From Candidatus Choladousia intestinavium (GTDB taxonomy: Bacteria; Bacillota; Clostridia; Lachnospirales; Lachnospiraceae): 61,484 nt of DNA. This document shows, piece by piece, positions 24,978 through 34,285 of the stretch; within the stretch, counting starts at the first letter, position 1; each line of letters opens with the position of its first letter. The position numbers were made by a program, and so were the translations under genes. Under the pieces are notes generated by a model that did not search any database, was not told the DNA's origin, and saw only the letters and a program-made list of their open reading frames with translations. The stretch spans positions 1 through 61,484 of the forward strand of contig DVGK01000031.1 in the NCBI GenBank assembly GCA_018712785.1, in the 5' to 3' direction.

Positions 24978-25997
24978 TTATCTCATACCAGTTAAATCGT
25001 GCAGCGAATACGTAAACTGCCGCAGGTCCTTATGGTTCATAATCTCCACCAGGCCGCGGATCGTACTGTTTTTCGGATCATGTACGTGGTGGAAGGGGAT
25101 TCCGATTTCCTTCTGAATGTATTCAGGCAGATTCAGAATCATAGATACTCCGCCGCTTAAGTAGATTCCCTCCCGGGCGATATCCTTCATAAGCTGAGGA
25201 GGAATCCGGTTGAATACACTTTTTATGCTTTCCACAATGGAATCAATGGTGTCGATGATCGCCACGCTGACGGCCAGGGAAGGAATCAGGTCGGATTTCG
25301 GAAGCCCTGACAGAGTATGGATTCCGAAAACCTTCTGCTCCAGTCTGGGGCCGTTGATCATAAAGGCCAGATTGTTTTTCAGGCTCTCTGCCGTTTTTTT
25401 CCCGATATTCAGATTAAACTTTCTCCTGACCATGGTACAGATATCCTCGTCCAGCGCCCGTCCTCCCATTTTCAGAGTCTGACAAAGGATTACCTTTCCC
25501 GCGGAAATCACAGAGATTTCTGTGGTATCGGCTCCGATATTCACCACCATATGTCCCCTGGTGGAGAGTACGGGAAGGCCGGCGCTTACCGCGTCCGCGA
25601 TCCCTTTGTCAATCAGCCGGATCCTCCCGGCGCTGATCTTGCCGCTGAGCACATGAAAAAAGGCCCTCTTCTCCACCTGGGTGATATCACTGGGAACAGC
25701 TATATATAAGGCGCCGGCTTTCTGAAGAGGTCCCATAAACTGTTTCAGAAGATGCGACAGCACCAGAGACATTTCCGTGGAATTGGCGATTACCCCGTGA
25801 ACCATGGGCCAAATCACCTGAACATTCTGCGGAGATTTTTCATAGTATTCAAAAGCGGCATCTCCCACTGCCAAAACCTTGCTCTCATTGCGCAGGGCAA
25901 TAATATTTTTGCTGTAAAGAAAAGCCTTGTCACTTCGGTCTCTTATTTTAATCGTGTCTGTGCCAAGATCGATTCCGCAAACCTTTTGAAATAGCAT
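24978..25997 (-). CDS. mreB: Actin-like shape protein MreB
   Basis: Filament-forming ATPase that guides lateral wall synthesis. The actin-fold motifs are present: GIDLGTDTIKI (phosphate 1), MVVNIGADTTEISVIS (phosphate 2) and GIYLSGGVSMI (adenosine). The start MLFQKV is chosen because AAGGGG sits about ten bases upstream; a longer ORF would run into radC. Several relatives start GxDLGTxNT; the GTDTIKI form here is a small variation, so an Mbl/MreBH-type paralogue is possible, but the operon favours MreB. Confidence 0.94.
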   Translation of the reverse strand: MLFQKVCGIDLGTDTIKIRDRSDKAFLYSKNIIALRNESKVLAVGDAAFEYYEKSPQNVQVIWPMVHGVIANSTEMSLVLSHLLKQFMGPLQKAGALYIAVPSDITQVEKRAFFHVLSGKISAGRIRLIDKGIADAVSAGLPVLSTRGHMVVNIGADTTEISVISAGKVILCQTLKMGGRALDEDICTMVRRKFNLNIGKKTAESLKNNLAFMINGPRLEQKVFGIHTLSGLPKSDLIPSLAVSVAIIDTIDSIVESIKSVFNRIPPQLMKDIAREGIYLSGGVSMILNLPEYIQKEIGIPFHHVHDPKNSTIRGLVEIMNHKDLRQFTYSLHDLTGMR

Positions 25998-26019
25998 CCT
26001 TTTTTTACCCCTTATAGTT

Positions 26020-26757
26020 TCATATCTCACTCCACAGGCCAAGTTCCCTCAAACTTACTGCCTGACGGTCGCCGATTATGATATGATCCAGTAATTCGAT
26101 TCCGATCAGCTCTCCCGACTGCCGAACCCGCCTGGTAAGCTCCAGGTCTTCTCTGCTGGGATCCGGAACACCGCTTGGATGATTGTGAACCAGAATAATG
26201 CTGACCGCCTGGTGGCGGAGAGCCTGAATATAAATTTCTCTTGGAGAAATCAGCGCGGCCCGGACCGTCCCCTGGGAGATGATCATATCGCGGATCAGGC
26301 GGCTCTTGCTGTTTAGCATCAGCAGAAGGAGAACCTCCTGTTCCAGATGGCGGAGCTCCTCCATATAATAGGCCGCGATGGCAGCGGGATTTGTAAAAGA
26401 AAGGCTGGGAGAAGCCTGCGCCTTGGCGATCCTTACCGAAAGCTCCGCCAGGCATTTCAGTTGAACGGCTTTTACCTTGCCTAAACCTTTTATTCCCATT
26501 AAATCAGAAATCGACATATGATAAATGCCAAGAAGTCCCTTTTCACTTCCCTGAAGAGACAGAACCTTTCTTGACAGCTCCAATGCCGATTCCCCTCTGG
26601 AACCCGTACGTAGTATCACTGCCAGCAATTCAGCGTCAGAAAGGCAGGCCGCCCCTCCTGCAAGACATTTTTCATACGGTCTTTCCTCTTTTGGTATACA
26701 CTTCATCGTGTAACGTTTCTTATTTTCTTCTTCAACGATCCCATGTGTATCACTCAT
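26020..26757 (-). CDS. radC: RadC-family JAB-domain protein
   Basis: JAMM/MPN metalloprotein family once linked to DNA repair; its real role is unsettled. N-terminal helix-hairpin-helix part with LMGIKGLGKVKA, then the JAMM motif HNHPSG followed by PSREDLELT, with metal-binding His and Asp. Proteins of this type normally start close to IPKEERPYEK, so the ATG at 26706 is also possible; no start has a clear ribosome site. It is the first gene before mreB, the usual radC-mreBCD order of Firmicutes. The next upstream DNA is the structured element at 26869. Confidence 0.92.
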   Translation of the reverse strand: MSDTHGIVEEENKKRYTMKCIPKEERPYEKCLAGGAACLSDAELLAVILRTGSRGESALELSRKVLSLQGSEKGLLGIYHMSISDLMGIKGLGKVKAVQLKCLAELSVRIAKAQASPSLSFTNPAAIAAYYMEELRHLEQEVLLLLMLNSKSRLIRDMIISQGTVRAALISPREIYIQALRHQAVSIILVHNHPSGVPDPSREDLELTRRVRQSGELIGIELLDHIIIGDRQAVSLRELGLWSEI

Positions 26758-26868
26758 AAAACACCAGATACACCCTGCCACAATCTCCCTCATACCTGAA
26801 TCATTCCAATATTTTACCATAAAACCCCGGCAAAGTATACACCCAGTATCTTATTTTTTTGTGAAACA

Positions 26869-27031
26869 GTTCAGAGCGGCAGAGCTGTCAGGAAACAGAC
26901 CGTGCAAATTTATTTGCTAAGGGCTGTTTCCTGACAGCTCTGGCGGGCGGAACGCCCGACAAGCCCCAGACATGAGCCTGCTGGCAGGCGGCGGACGCGA
27001 AGCGGACGGTCTGGGGCCTGCTGCTCTGAAC
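26869..27031. repeat. Three-armed inverted-repeat element, function unknown
   Basis: A noncoding block between radC and an FAD enzyme gene. An outer stem (26869-26882 with 27018-27031, 13 of 14 plus one G-T) encloses three arms: a perfect 19-base stem (26880-26898 with 26924-26942) that itself holds a smaller hairpin, a 6-base stem CGGGCG/CGCCCG (26944-26958), and a 9-base stem GCCCCAGAC/GTCTGGGGC (26963-26971 with 27009-27017) around a further GC-rich hairpin. The outer stem and first arm share three bases. It is GC-richer than nearby spacers and has no T tail. It could be a nonautonomous mobile element or a structured RNA. Confidence 0.6.
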
Positions 27032-27066
27032 AGCCGTAAATCATTCGCCCCTGTTGTGCAGCCACA

Positions 27067-28680
27067 TCATTCATCCTTCCGCAGATCTCTGCAAACAGCC
27101 TCCGCTACCCGTATTCCGTCCACAGCCGCGGAGGTAATGCCTCCCGCGTACCCTGCGCCTTCCCCGCAGGGATAGATTCCCGCAAGGCTTCCCCGGCAGT
27201 TCTCATCCCGGCAGATCCGCACCGGAGAGGAGGTGCGGCTTTCCACCCCGGACAGAAGTGTATCCGGATCCGAAAAGCCGGGGATTCTTTTCTCAAAAGC
27301 CCGCATCCCTTCGATCAGATCCAGATTCAGCTCTTCCGGAAGAAGGGAACGGAGATTCGCGAAGGAGTAGGCGCCCTTTGTCTGTGGCATGATTTTGCCA
27401 GGTTCTGTGGTAATCCGGCCTTCACAGAAATCTTCAAAACGCTGAAGGGGGATTTTTCCCTTGCCGAGAGCGAAAGCTGTCTCTTCCAGCCGCTCCTGAA
27501 AGAGCATTCCGGCTAAAGGCCCTTCCCCGCCGTAATCCTGTGGGGATACGGTTACCACAATGGCGCTGTTGGCATTCTCTCCCGTCCGATCATGATAACT
27601 CATACCGTTGACGGCCAGACGGCCTTCCTGGGAGGAAGCGTTTACTACATATCCTCCCGGACACATGCAGAAGGAATAGACCCCTCTGCCGTCTGAACAC
27701 TTATGAGTCACTTTATACGGAGCCGCTCCTAACTCATAGGGACAGTCTTTTCCATACATAGCCTCATTGATCCATGACTGAGGATGCTCCGCGCGCAGAC
27801 CCACGGCAAAAGATTTCGGCTCCATTTTAAGCTTTCGTTTATAGAGCATGCGCAGAGTATCTCTGGCGCTGTGTCCTACGGCCAGAATCACATGGCCGGC
27901 CGTAAGGGAGGACTCCCCGTGATTGATTTCCAGAAGCCAGCTTCCGTTTTCAAGAGGAGCAAGCCCTGTCATACAGCTTTCAAAGAGGAAGATTCCTCCC
28001 AAAGCGAGGATTTCCTCCCTCAGATTCTTCACTACATTGATGAGAACATCTGTGCCTATGTGGGGCTTCTGTTCCCATAGAATTTCGCTGCCGGCGCCGG
28101 CTTGGGCGAAGGTCTCCAGTACATAGCGGATCCGTCCGTCCGGATCTTTAATCAGGGTGTTCAGCTTCCCGTCTGAAAAGGTCCCGGCCCCTCCTTCCCC
28201 AAACTGGACGTTGGAATTCAGGTTCAGCTTCCCTGTTTTCCAGAATTCCTCCACTGTCTTCTGACGCTTCTCCACAGACTGTCCCCGCTCCAGAACGATG
28301 GGGCGTTCTCCTGCTCTTGCCAGCATAAGGGCGCAGAACAAGCCGGCCGGGCCGCTTCCCACAATAACCGGCGAAGGAGAAGCTCCATCTTGCGCTTCCC
28401 TGGGACGAAAAGGGAACTGATACGTATTCTGCCGGAGCAGAGAAAGCTTTTCCCTGCCGCCTTTTTTCTGATTTTTCACATAACGTTCCGGATGCGCCGC
28501 GGAAACGTCCAGTGTATAAATGTAATAGATTTCCGGTTTCTTTCTGGCGTCAATGGAACGCCGGACCACCTGATACCGGAAGGGCTCATTCTTGATCCGG
28601 AGAATCTTTTTGATTTTCCAGGTCAGCTCATCCTGCGTATGATCCGGCTTCATTTTTAAGTCCTGAATTCTGATCTTCAT
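27067..28680 (-). CDS. FAD-dependent dehydrogenase (COG2509 family)
   Basis: Flavoprotein of unknown substrate, 537 residues from this start. The N-terminal domain (about 1-95, KIRIQDLKMKPD onwards) is typical of this family. The dinucleotide motif VGSGPAGLFCALMLARAG is near residue 105, GGAGTFSDGKL and GRVLP-like segments follow, and PCGEGAGYAGGITSAA closes the FAD site, read here in parts. A longer ORF of 591 residues would overlap the next gene by 215 bases; AGAAGGAAA before MKIRIQ fixes the start instead, leaving a 53-base overlap. It lies downstream of another FAD enzyme, likely co-expressed. Confidence 0.85.
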   Translation of the reverse strand: MKIRIQDLKMKPDHTQDELTWKIKKILRIKNEPFRYQVVRRSIDARKKPEIYYIYTLDVSAAHPERYVKNQKKGGREKLSLLRQNTYQFPFRPREAQDGASPSPVIVGSGPAGLFCALMLARAGERPIVLERGQSVEKRQKTVEEFWKTGKLNLNSNVQFGEGGAGTFSDGKLNTLIKDPDGRIRYVLETFAQAGAGSEILWEQKPHIGTDVLINVVKNLREEILALGGIFLFESCMTGLAPLENGSWLLEINHGESSLTAGHVILAVGHSARDTLRMLYKRKLKMEPKSFAVGLRAEHPQSWINEAMYGKDCPYELGAAPYKVTHKCSDGRGVYSFCMCPGGYVVNASSQEGRLAVNGMSYHDRTGENANSAIVVTVSPQDYGGEGPLAGMLFQERLEETAFALGKGKIPLQRFEDFCEGRITTEPGKIMPQTKGAYSFANLRSLLPEELNLDLIEGMRAFEKRIPGFSDPDTLLSGVESRTSSPVRICRDENCRGSLAGIYPCGEGAGYAGGITSAAVDGIRVAEAVCRDLRKDE

Positions 28681-29998
28681 GTTTTTTCCTTCTTTTCGGG
28701 CGGGAACCCATGCTCTTCTCAGACTTTCCGGCAACAGCGGAACCCGTATCCGTTTCTGTATTTTCTGCGGCGGCGCAGCCTGCGGCTTTTCCGCTGGCCC
28801 AGGCCCACTGAAGGTTAAAGCCTCCGCAGGGGCCGTCCACATCCAGAATTTCTCCCGCGAAGAAAAGTCCCGGATGAAGGCGGGATTCCAGTGTGCCTTT
28901 TTTTACCAGGGAGGTATCCACACCCCCGGCGCAGACCTGGCTCTGTTCAAAGGATTTCGTGCCTGCGGGATGCAGGACAAAATGCTTCGCCTCCCGGACA
29001 AATTCTTCCACAGCCTCCTTGGAGAGCTGCCTGCAGGACAGCTTTTTGGAAAGGCCCGCCCTTTCCATGACCGGAATCACCAGCTTTTCGTGGAGAACTC
29101 CGGAGAAGAATGAGGCCGCCTTCTGATCTCCCAGTTGACACGCCCTGGAAGCAAGAACCGATGTCAAATCCGCGTCCCCCTGTTCCGGAATCAGATCCAG
29201 CTGGAAATAGTAGTCTTTAAGAGAAATACCCGGCTGGGAGATAAACCGGGAAAGCTGAAAGACGGCGATCCCTGAAATGCCGTAGGCCGTCCACTGGACC
29301 TCTCCCTCTTCCTGTCCTAAAAGCTTTGGCTTTCCCAGTGGCATCTGACGCCAGAGAGAGACAGATGCCCGGCTGCGGACGCCGGAGACGGATGGGAGAA
29401 AGCCTTCCTTTACCGTTACAGGGCACAGAGCCGGATGGATTTTCTTTATCTTGTGTCCAAGTGCCTCTGCCAGAGAGTAGCCGCTTCCGTCAGAGCCGGT
29501 AGAAGGGGCGGCTTTTGAACCGCAGCAGAGGATCAGGGACTGCGCCTCATACTGCCAGGTATCTGTAATAGCTGTATAGATTCCACCGTTTATCTTTATC
29601 TCTCTGATTTTCTCTTTATATTTAATTTTTACGGAGAGCCGCTGAAGCTCTGCCAGGAGAGCCCCCAGGACACAGGAGGACTGACCGGTAGCCGGATAAT
29701 AATACCCTCTTCTTTCCGCAGTCAGAACGCCCAGTTCGGCGAAAAAGGCCAGAACCTCCTCCGGCGTAAAGCCATCCAGTGCCGGCTGCAGCCACTTAGG
29801 CGGCGCTCCATGGTAGAATTCGGGATTTCCAGCCTTCCGGTTTGTAAGGTTGCATCTGCCGTTTCCTGTGATCAGAAGCTTTTTGCCCGGCCGCTCCTCT
29901 CCCTCCAGCAGAGTCACCGAAGCTCCCGCCCTGGCCGCCCACAGAGCGGCCATCAGGCCGGAGGCCCCGGCCCCGGCCACTAAAACACTTTTTTTCAT
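28628..29998 (-). CDS. HI0933/BaiN-like FAD-dependent oxidoreductase
   Basis: Flavoprotein of the HI0933 group (COG2081), 456 residues. Nucleotide motif VAGAGASGLMAALWAARAG at the N terminus, KLLITGNGRCNLTN (family signature, about 50-63), and a C-terminal GFNLQWAWASGKAAG, which closes the FAD site. Named relatives include bile-acid enzyme BaiN, but most members have unknown substrates, so no reaction is claimed. The tail after about residue 420 is Lys/Ser-rich and overlaps the COG2509 gene. Its ATG overlaps the upstream lyase stop by 4 bases. Confidence 0.87.
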   Translation of the reverse strand: MKKSVLVAGAGASGLMAALWAARAGASVTLLEGEERPGKKLLITGNGRCNLTNRKAGNPEFYHGAPPKWLQPALDGFTPEEVLAFFAELGVLTAERRGYYYPATGQSSCVLGALLAELQRLSVKIKYKEKIREIKINGGIYTAITDTWQYEAQSLILCCGSKAAPSTGSDGSGYSLAEALGHKIKKIHPALCPVTVKEGFLPSVSGVRSRASVSLWRQMPLGKPKLLGQEEGEVQWTAYGISGIAVFQLSRFISQPGISLKDYYFQLDLIPEQGDADLTSVLASRACQLGDQKAASFFSGVLHEKLVIPVMERAGLSKKLSCRQLSKEAVEEFVREAKHFVLHPAGTKSFEQSQVCAGGVDTSLVKKGTLESRLHPGLFFAGEILDVDGPCGGFNLQWAWASGKAAGCAAAENTETDTGSAVAGKSEKSMGSRPKRRKKHEDQNSGLKNEAGSYAG

Positions 29999-31305
29999 AC
30001 GCTCTCCTGTATTTGATCTGAAGGGAAATGAATCGTTCCCGCTTCATACAGCTTCTGAAGGGACATGAGGATGCCGAATTTTCCATGAGGCCAGGTAAGA
30101 CCGCCCTGAAAGTATACGGCGTAGGGAGGCTTAATGGGACCGTCCGCGCTTAACTCAATTGAAGATCCCTGCACAAAGGCGCCGGCCGCCATAATCACAT
30201 CGCTGTCATAGCCGGGCATGGCCCACGGCTCCGGAGTTACATAAGAATCCACAGGAGCCGCCGCCTGGATCCCCTTGCAGAAAGCGATGACTCCCTCCGG
30301 AACACCGAAGGTTACAGCCTGAATGATATCGTGCCGCTCCTCCTTTGGTCCCGGAACCACCGAAAATCCAAGGCTTCCGTAGAGATTTGCCGCGAAGATG
30401 GCGCTCTTTAAGGCGGCTGCCGTGACAACAGGCGCCAGGAAAAAGCCCTGGTAAAAGGACTGCATTACTCCAAGGGAGGCGCCTACTTCTTTTCCCAGTC
30501 CCGGGCAGGTAAGACGGCGGGCCGCTTGCTCCACGTATTCCTCTTTTCCTACGATATAGCCGCCGCAGGGGGCCAGACCGCCTCCCGGGTTTTTGATCAG
30601 GGAGCCTACCATGAGATCCGCTCCGGCCTCAGAAGGCTCTCTGTCCTCCACAAATTCTCCGTAACAGTTGTCTACCATACAGATCACATCCGGACGGATA
30701 GACTTCACAAAGGAGATGGCTTCCTCTATCTGGTCAACAGACAGAGTCGGACGGGTCTGATATCCCTTGGAACGCTGTATTTCCACCATTTTTGTCTCGG
30801 GCCGCAGAAGTCTTCGGATGGCCTCAAAATCAAAGCTTCCGTCCTCCTTCAGATCCGCCTGGGCGTAGGTGACTCCATATTCAGCCAGAGATCCCATAGA
30901 AGGCCGGATTCCGATGACCTCCTCCAGTGTATCATAGGGCTTTCCGGAGATAGACAGAAGCTCATCTCCGGGCCGGAGATTTCCGAACAGGGTCACTGCC
31001 AGGGCGTGGGTTCCGCAGGTGATCTGGGGCCTTACAAGTCCGGCCTCCGCCTGAAAGGTTCTGGCATACACTTTCTCCAGAGTGTCCCTCCCCAGGTCAT
31101 TGTACCCGTATCCGCTGGAGGTCTGGAAGCACTCCGCGCTTACCCGGCATTCCTGCATGGCCCGGATCACCTTCAGCTGGTTATATTCTGCTCTTTCATC
31201 GATTTTTTCAAATCGCTCCTTCAGGCCCTCCAGGATTTTTTCACCGTAGGAAAGAACCTCCGGGGCGATTCCCAATGCCGTATACATCTCTTCTGTTTTA
31301 TTCAC
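29995..31305 (-). CDS. PLP-dependent lyase, methionine gamma-lyase/aluminium-resistance family
   Basis: Fold-type I PLP enzyme of the COG4100 family, 436 residues. SSGYGYNDLGRDTLEKVYA, seen as GYGYNDLGRDTLE near residue 65, CGTHALAV, and MVDNCYGEF (PLP aspartate) precede the Lys-containing segment SLIKNPGGGLAP. Members are annotated as methionine gamma-lyase-like or as aluminium resistance proteins; neither activity is assured. The GTG start overlaps miaA by 8 bases. Position after miaA is common in Clostridia. Confidence 0.85.
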   Translation of the reverse strand: MNKTEEMYTALGIAPEVLSYGEKILEGLKERFEKIDERAEYNQLKVIRAMQECRVSAECFQTSSGYGYNDLGRDTLEKVYARTFQAEAGLVRPQITCGTHALAVTLFGNLRPGDELLSISGKPYDTLEEVIGIRPSMGSLAEYGVTYAQADLKEDGSFDFEAIRRLLRPETKMVEIQRSKGYQTRPTLSVDQIEEAISFVKSIRPDVICMVDNCYGEFVEDREPSEAGADLMVGSLIKNPGGGLAPCGGYIVGKEEYVEQAARRLTCPGLGKEVGASLGVMQSFYQGFFLAPVVTAAALKSAIFAANLYGSLGFSVVPGPKEERHDIIQAVTFGVPEGVIAFCKGIQAAAPVDSYVTPEPWAMPGYDSDVIMAAGAFVQGSSIELSADGPIKPPYAVYFQGGLTWPHGKFGILMSLQKLYEAGTIHFPSDQIQESV

Positions 31306-32263
31306 TTTCTGTCAGTATTCCTTTCTCTTGAAGCGTATTTTTCATGGAGGACAGAATCCGTTCCTCCCGGTAATCAAAGTCCTGCTTATTCAGCCAGATC
31401 ACGTCCCGCTCTCTCTTAAACCAGGTAAGCTGTCTCTTGGCGAAATGCCTTGTGTCCCGCTTAAGAATGCGGACTGCTTCCTGAAGCGTCGTCTTTCCGT
31501 CCAGGTAGTCCAGAATCTCTTTGTAGCCCAGCCCCTGCATGGAGACCATGGAGCGGGTGCATCCCCTGGCCTTCAGCCCTTCCACCTCCTGAAGCAGCCC
31601 CTGATCCATCATTTCATCTACCCGGCGGTCTATATTCTCATAAATGCGGCTTCGCGCGTCGTTCAGAACAAAGTAAGCGAAACAATAGGGAGAGGCTTTC
31701 TGCCGCTCCTGCTCATTATGCTTTGAAATAGGCTTGCCGGTATCACGGTAAAATTCCAGAGCCCGGATGACTCTTTTTACATTGTTCTCATGAATCTGCG
31801 CGGCAGAATCCGGGTCTGCCTCCTGAAGCATTCTGTGAAGAACCTCCGGCCCTTCTTTTTCTGCCAGAGCTTCCAGCTCTCTGCGGTAGGAAGCATCCTC
31901 CTGTGTGTCAGTAAAATCAATATCATAGAGCACTGCCTGAATGTAAAATCCCGTTCCTCCGGCGAGTATGGGGATCCTTCCGTGAGACCATACGGTTTCC
32001 ATAGCCTCTCTGGCCATTTTCTGGAATTTCACCACATGAAATTCTTCCCAGGGTTCCAGCACGTCAATCAGATAGTGGGGGATTCCCTGCATTTCTTCCC
32101 TGGTGATTTTGGCGGAACCGATGTCCATTCCCCGGTATACCTGCATGGAGTCGGCAGAGATGATCTCTCCTCCGATTTCTTTTGCCAGACGGATGGAAAG
32201 CCTCGTTTTTCCCACTGCCGTAGGGCCTGTGAGAATGACAAGGGGTTTCGAAGCTGCAGCCAT
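31298..32263 (-). CDS. miaA: tRNA dimethylallyltransferase
   Basis: Adds a dimethylallyl group to N6 of A37 in tRNAs reading UNN codons; the product is then thiomethylated by MiaB, encoded at 37098. P-loop GPTAVGKT at the N terminus, DSMQVYRGMDIG and the segment LAGGTGFYIQAVLY are family motifs. The ATG at 32263 has an AAGGAGAG site; an ORF seven codons longer would overlap mutL. Length (321 residues) is normal. Confidence 0.96.
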   Translation of the reverse strand: MAAASKPLVILTGPTAVGKTRLSIRLAKEIGGEIISADSMQVYRGMDIGSAKITREEMQGIPHYLIDVLEPWEEFHVVKFQKMAREAMETVWSHGRIPILAGGTGFYIQAVLYDIDFTDTQEDASYRRELEALAEKEGPEVLHRMLQEADPDSAAQIHENNVKRVIRALEFYRDTGKPISKHNEQERQKASPYCFAYFVLNDARSRIYENIDRRVDEMMDQGLLQEVEGLKARGCTRSMVSMQGLGYKEILDYLDGKTTLQEAVRILKRDTRHFAKRQLTWFKRERDVIWLNKQDFDYREERILSSMKNTLQEKGILTESE

Positions 32264-32276
32264 ACTTTTTCTCTCC

Positions 32277-34274
32277 TTATACAATCCTTTTGAATTTTTT
32301 TTCCATTTCGTATTTTGTCATAGAGACGATGGTTGGCCTTCCGTGGGGGCAGTTATAGGGATTGTCCAGCTTCAAAAGCTCTCCGATCAGGGCGTCCGCC
32401 TCCCGAGCGGACATGGTATGATTCCCCTTTACCGCTGCTTTGCAGGACATCATAGCAATCTTCTCATGAATCACCTGAATGGATTCCCGGTCCGAGAGAT
32501 CGGAAAGATTGTCCAGGATTTCAAGAAACAGCTCCCGGTCAGCGATGCCGTAAAGGTTTCCCGGAACGGCCCGGATGGAGTATTCACGGCCTCCGAAAGG
32601 CTCGATCTCAAAGCCCACCTCCTCAAACCGTTCCCTGTATTTCTTCAGCAGCTCCTCCTCCTGCATATTTAAGGTAACCACCAAAGGAGGCGAAATCATC
32701 TGGGAGGTCTGCTGCTTTTGCTCAAGCTGTTTCATAAAGCGCTCATACAGCACCTTTTCATGGGCCGCATGCTGGTCGATAATGTAGAGCTTATCCTGGA
32801 ATTCCACCAGCCAGTAGGTACCGAATACCTGTCCGATCAGTTTATGCATGGGAACGCTCTTCTCATCCAGCAGCTTTTCTGTAAAAAACGTCTCCTGTTT
32901 TGGCTGCGGCTCCTTTGCAGCCGGCTTTTCCGCCTCCGGCTCTGCTTTCCCGGAATTCCGCAGCGTTACTTCCGGCTCCTTTTGGACGAGGGATTCCTCT
33001 GCCTGTGGAGAAGGAACTTTCGCGATGTTTCCGGTAACCGGCTTCATCTGTCCCGGAGCCTTTGACACAGCCGAGGTATTTTCCCGCGCTTCCCGGAAGG
33101 AATTCTCCATATCGGGACGCTTTAAGGCCCCCTGGGGATATTTCACCTGATAAGGGCTCTGGGATTCCGTGATCAGCTGACGCCGCACCTGCTCGAAAGG
33201 CTCCGGGTATTTTTTTGTCTCTTCCTTTTTTTCAATGTCCCGGGAATTCCGGCTGTTTTTTTCAAGAGAGATCTCCGGAATCAGTTCCCTGGCCACCAGC
33301 CCCTCTTTTACAGCCTGATAGACCTGCTCATAGATCCCGGCCTGGTCGGCAAAGCGCACTTCCATTTTGGTGGGATGGACGTTGACGTCCAGCTCCTCGG
33401 CGTCCAGTGTCAGAACCAGCGCGGTAAAAGGATACCGGTGGCTCATCATAAAAGGCTTATACGCCTCTTCAATGGCCTTTGAGAGAATGGCGCTGCGCAC
33501 ATATCTGCCGTTTACAAAATAATTCTCGTAATTCCGATTTCCCCTGGAGATTACGGGCTTTCCGATAAAGCCCCCGATGTGGAGGCCCCTGCCCTCCACG
33601 TCAATCTTTACCAGATTGGCCGCGATCTCCCTTCCGTAAATTCCGTAAATCATATCCTTCAGATTATTGTTCCCTGAGGTGTGGAGCTTTGTCTGTCCAT
33701 TGGACATAAACTTAAAGGACACCTCCGGATGGGAAAGAGCCAGCCGTTCCATAAGATCGCTGACATATCCCGCTTCGGTAACCGGCGTTTTCAGAAATTT
33801 CTTTCTGGCAGGCGTGTTGTAGAAAAGATTCCGCACCAGAAAGGTGGTGCCTTCCGGGGCGCCGATTTCTTCCAGGCTCTTTTCTGCTCCGCCTTCAATG
33901 CAGTAACGGACGCCTGTAAGGCTTCCCGCTGTTTTCGTAATCAGCTCCACCTGGGAGACCGCGGCGATGCTGGAAAGAGCTTCTCCCCGGAATCCCAGGG
34001 TTCCGGCGGTGAGAAGATCCTCCACAGAACGGATTTTGCTGGTGGCATGGCGAAGGAAAGCGGCTCTGACCTGTTCCGGCACAATTCCGCTTCCATTGTC
34101 CGTAATACGGATCAGGGAAATCCCGCCTTCCCGTATCTCTACTGTAACGGCATTGGCTCCGGCGTCAATGGCGTTTTCCACCAGCTCCTTTACCACGGAA
34201 GAGGGCCGTTCCACCACCTCTCCCGCAGCGATTTTGTCAATAGTCTCCTGGCTGAGCAAACGGATTTCGTTCAT
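32277..34274 (-). CDS. mutL: DNA mismatch repair protein MutL
   Basis: Coordinates mismatch repair after MutS. N-terminal GHKL ATPase: ELVENAIDAGA (catalytic Glu), DNGSGI, and FRGEALSSIA. A Pro/Glu/Lys-rich linker (about 340-465) leads to the C-terminal domain with the endonuclease motif DQHAAHEKVLYE, so this MutL nicks DNA itself, as in organisms without MutH. Of two close ATG codons the second is chosen; the first touches the GGAGG site. The site overlaps the end of mutS, so the two are coupled. Confidence 0.96.
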   Translation of the reverse strand: MNEIRLLSQETIDKIAAGEVVERPSSVVKELVENAIDAGANAVTVEIREGGISLIRITDNGSGIVPEQVRAAFLRHATSKIRSVEDLLTAGTLGFRGEALSSIAAVSQVELITKTAGSLTGVRYCIEGGAEKSLEEIGAPEGTTFLVRNLFYNTPARKKFLKTPVTEAGYVSDLMERLALSHPEVSFKFMSNGQTKLHTSGNNNLKDMIYGIYGREIAANLVKIDVEGRGLHIGGFIGKPVISRGNRNYENYFVNGRYVRSAILSKAIEEAYKPFMMSHRYPFTALVLTLDAEELDVNVHPTKMEVRFADQAGIYEQVYQAVKEGLVARELIPEISLEKNSRNSRDIEKKEETKKYPEPFEQVRRQLITESQSPYQVKYPQGALKRPDMENSFREARENTSAVSKAPGQMKPVTGNIAKVPSPQAEESLVQKEPEVTLRNSGKAEPEAEKPAAKEPQPKQETFFTEKLLDEKSVPMHKLIGQVFGTYWLVEFQDKLYIIDQHAAHEKVLYERFMKQLEQKQQTSQMISPPLVVTLNMQEEELLKKYRERFEEVGFEIEPFGGREYSIRAVPGNLYGIADRELFLEILDNLSDLSDRESIQVIHEKIAMMSCKAAVKGNHTMSAREADALIGELLKLDNPYNCPHGRPTIVSMTKYEMEKKFKRIV

Positions 34275-34285
34275 AGTCATTCCTC

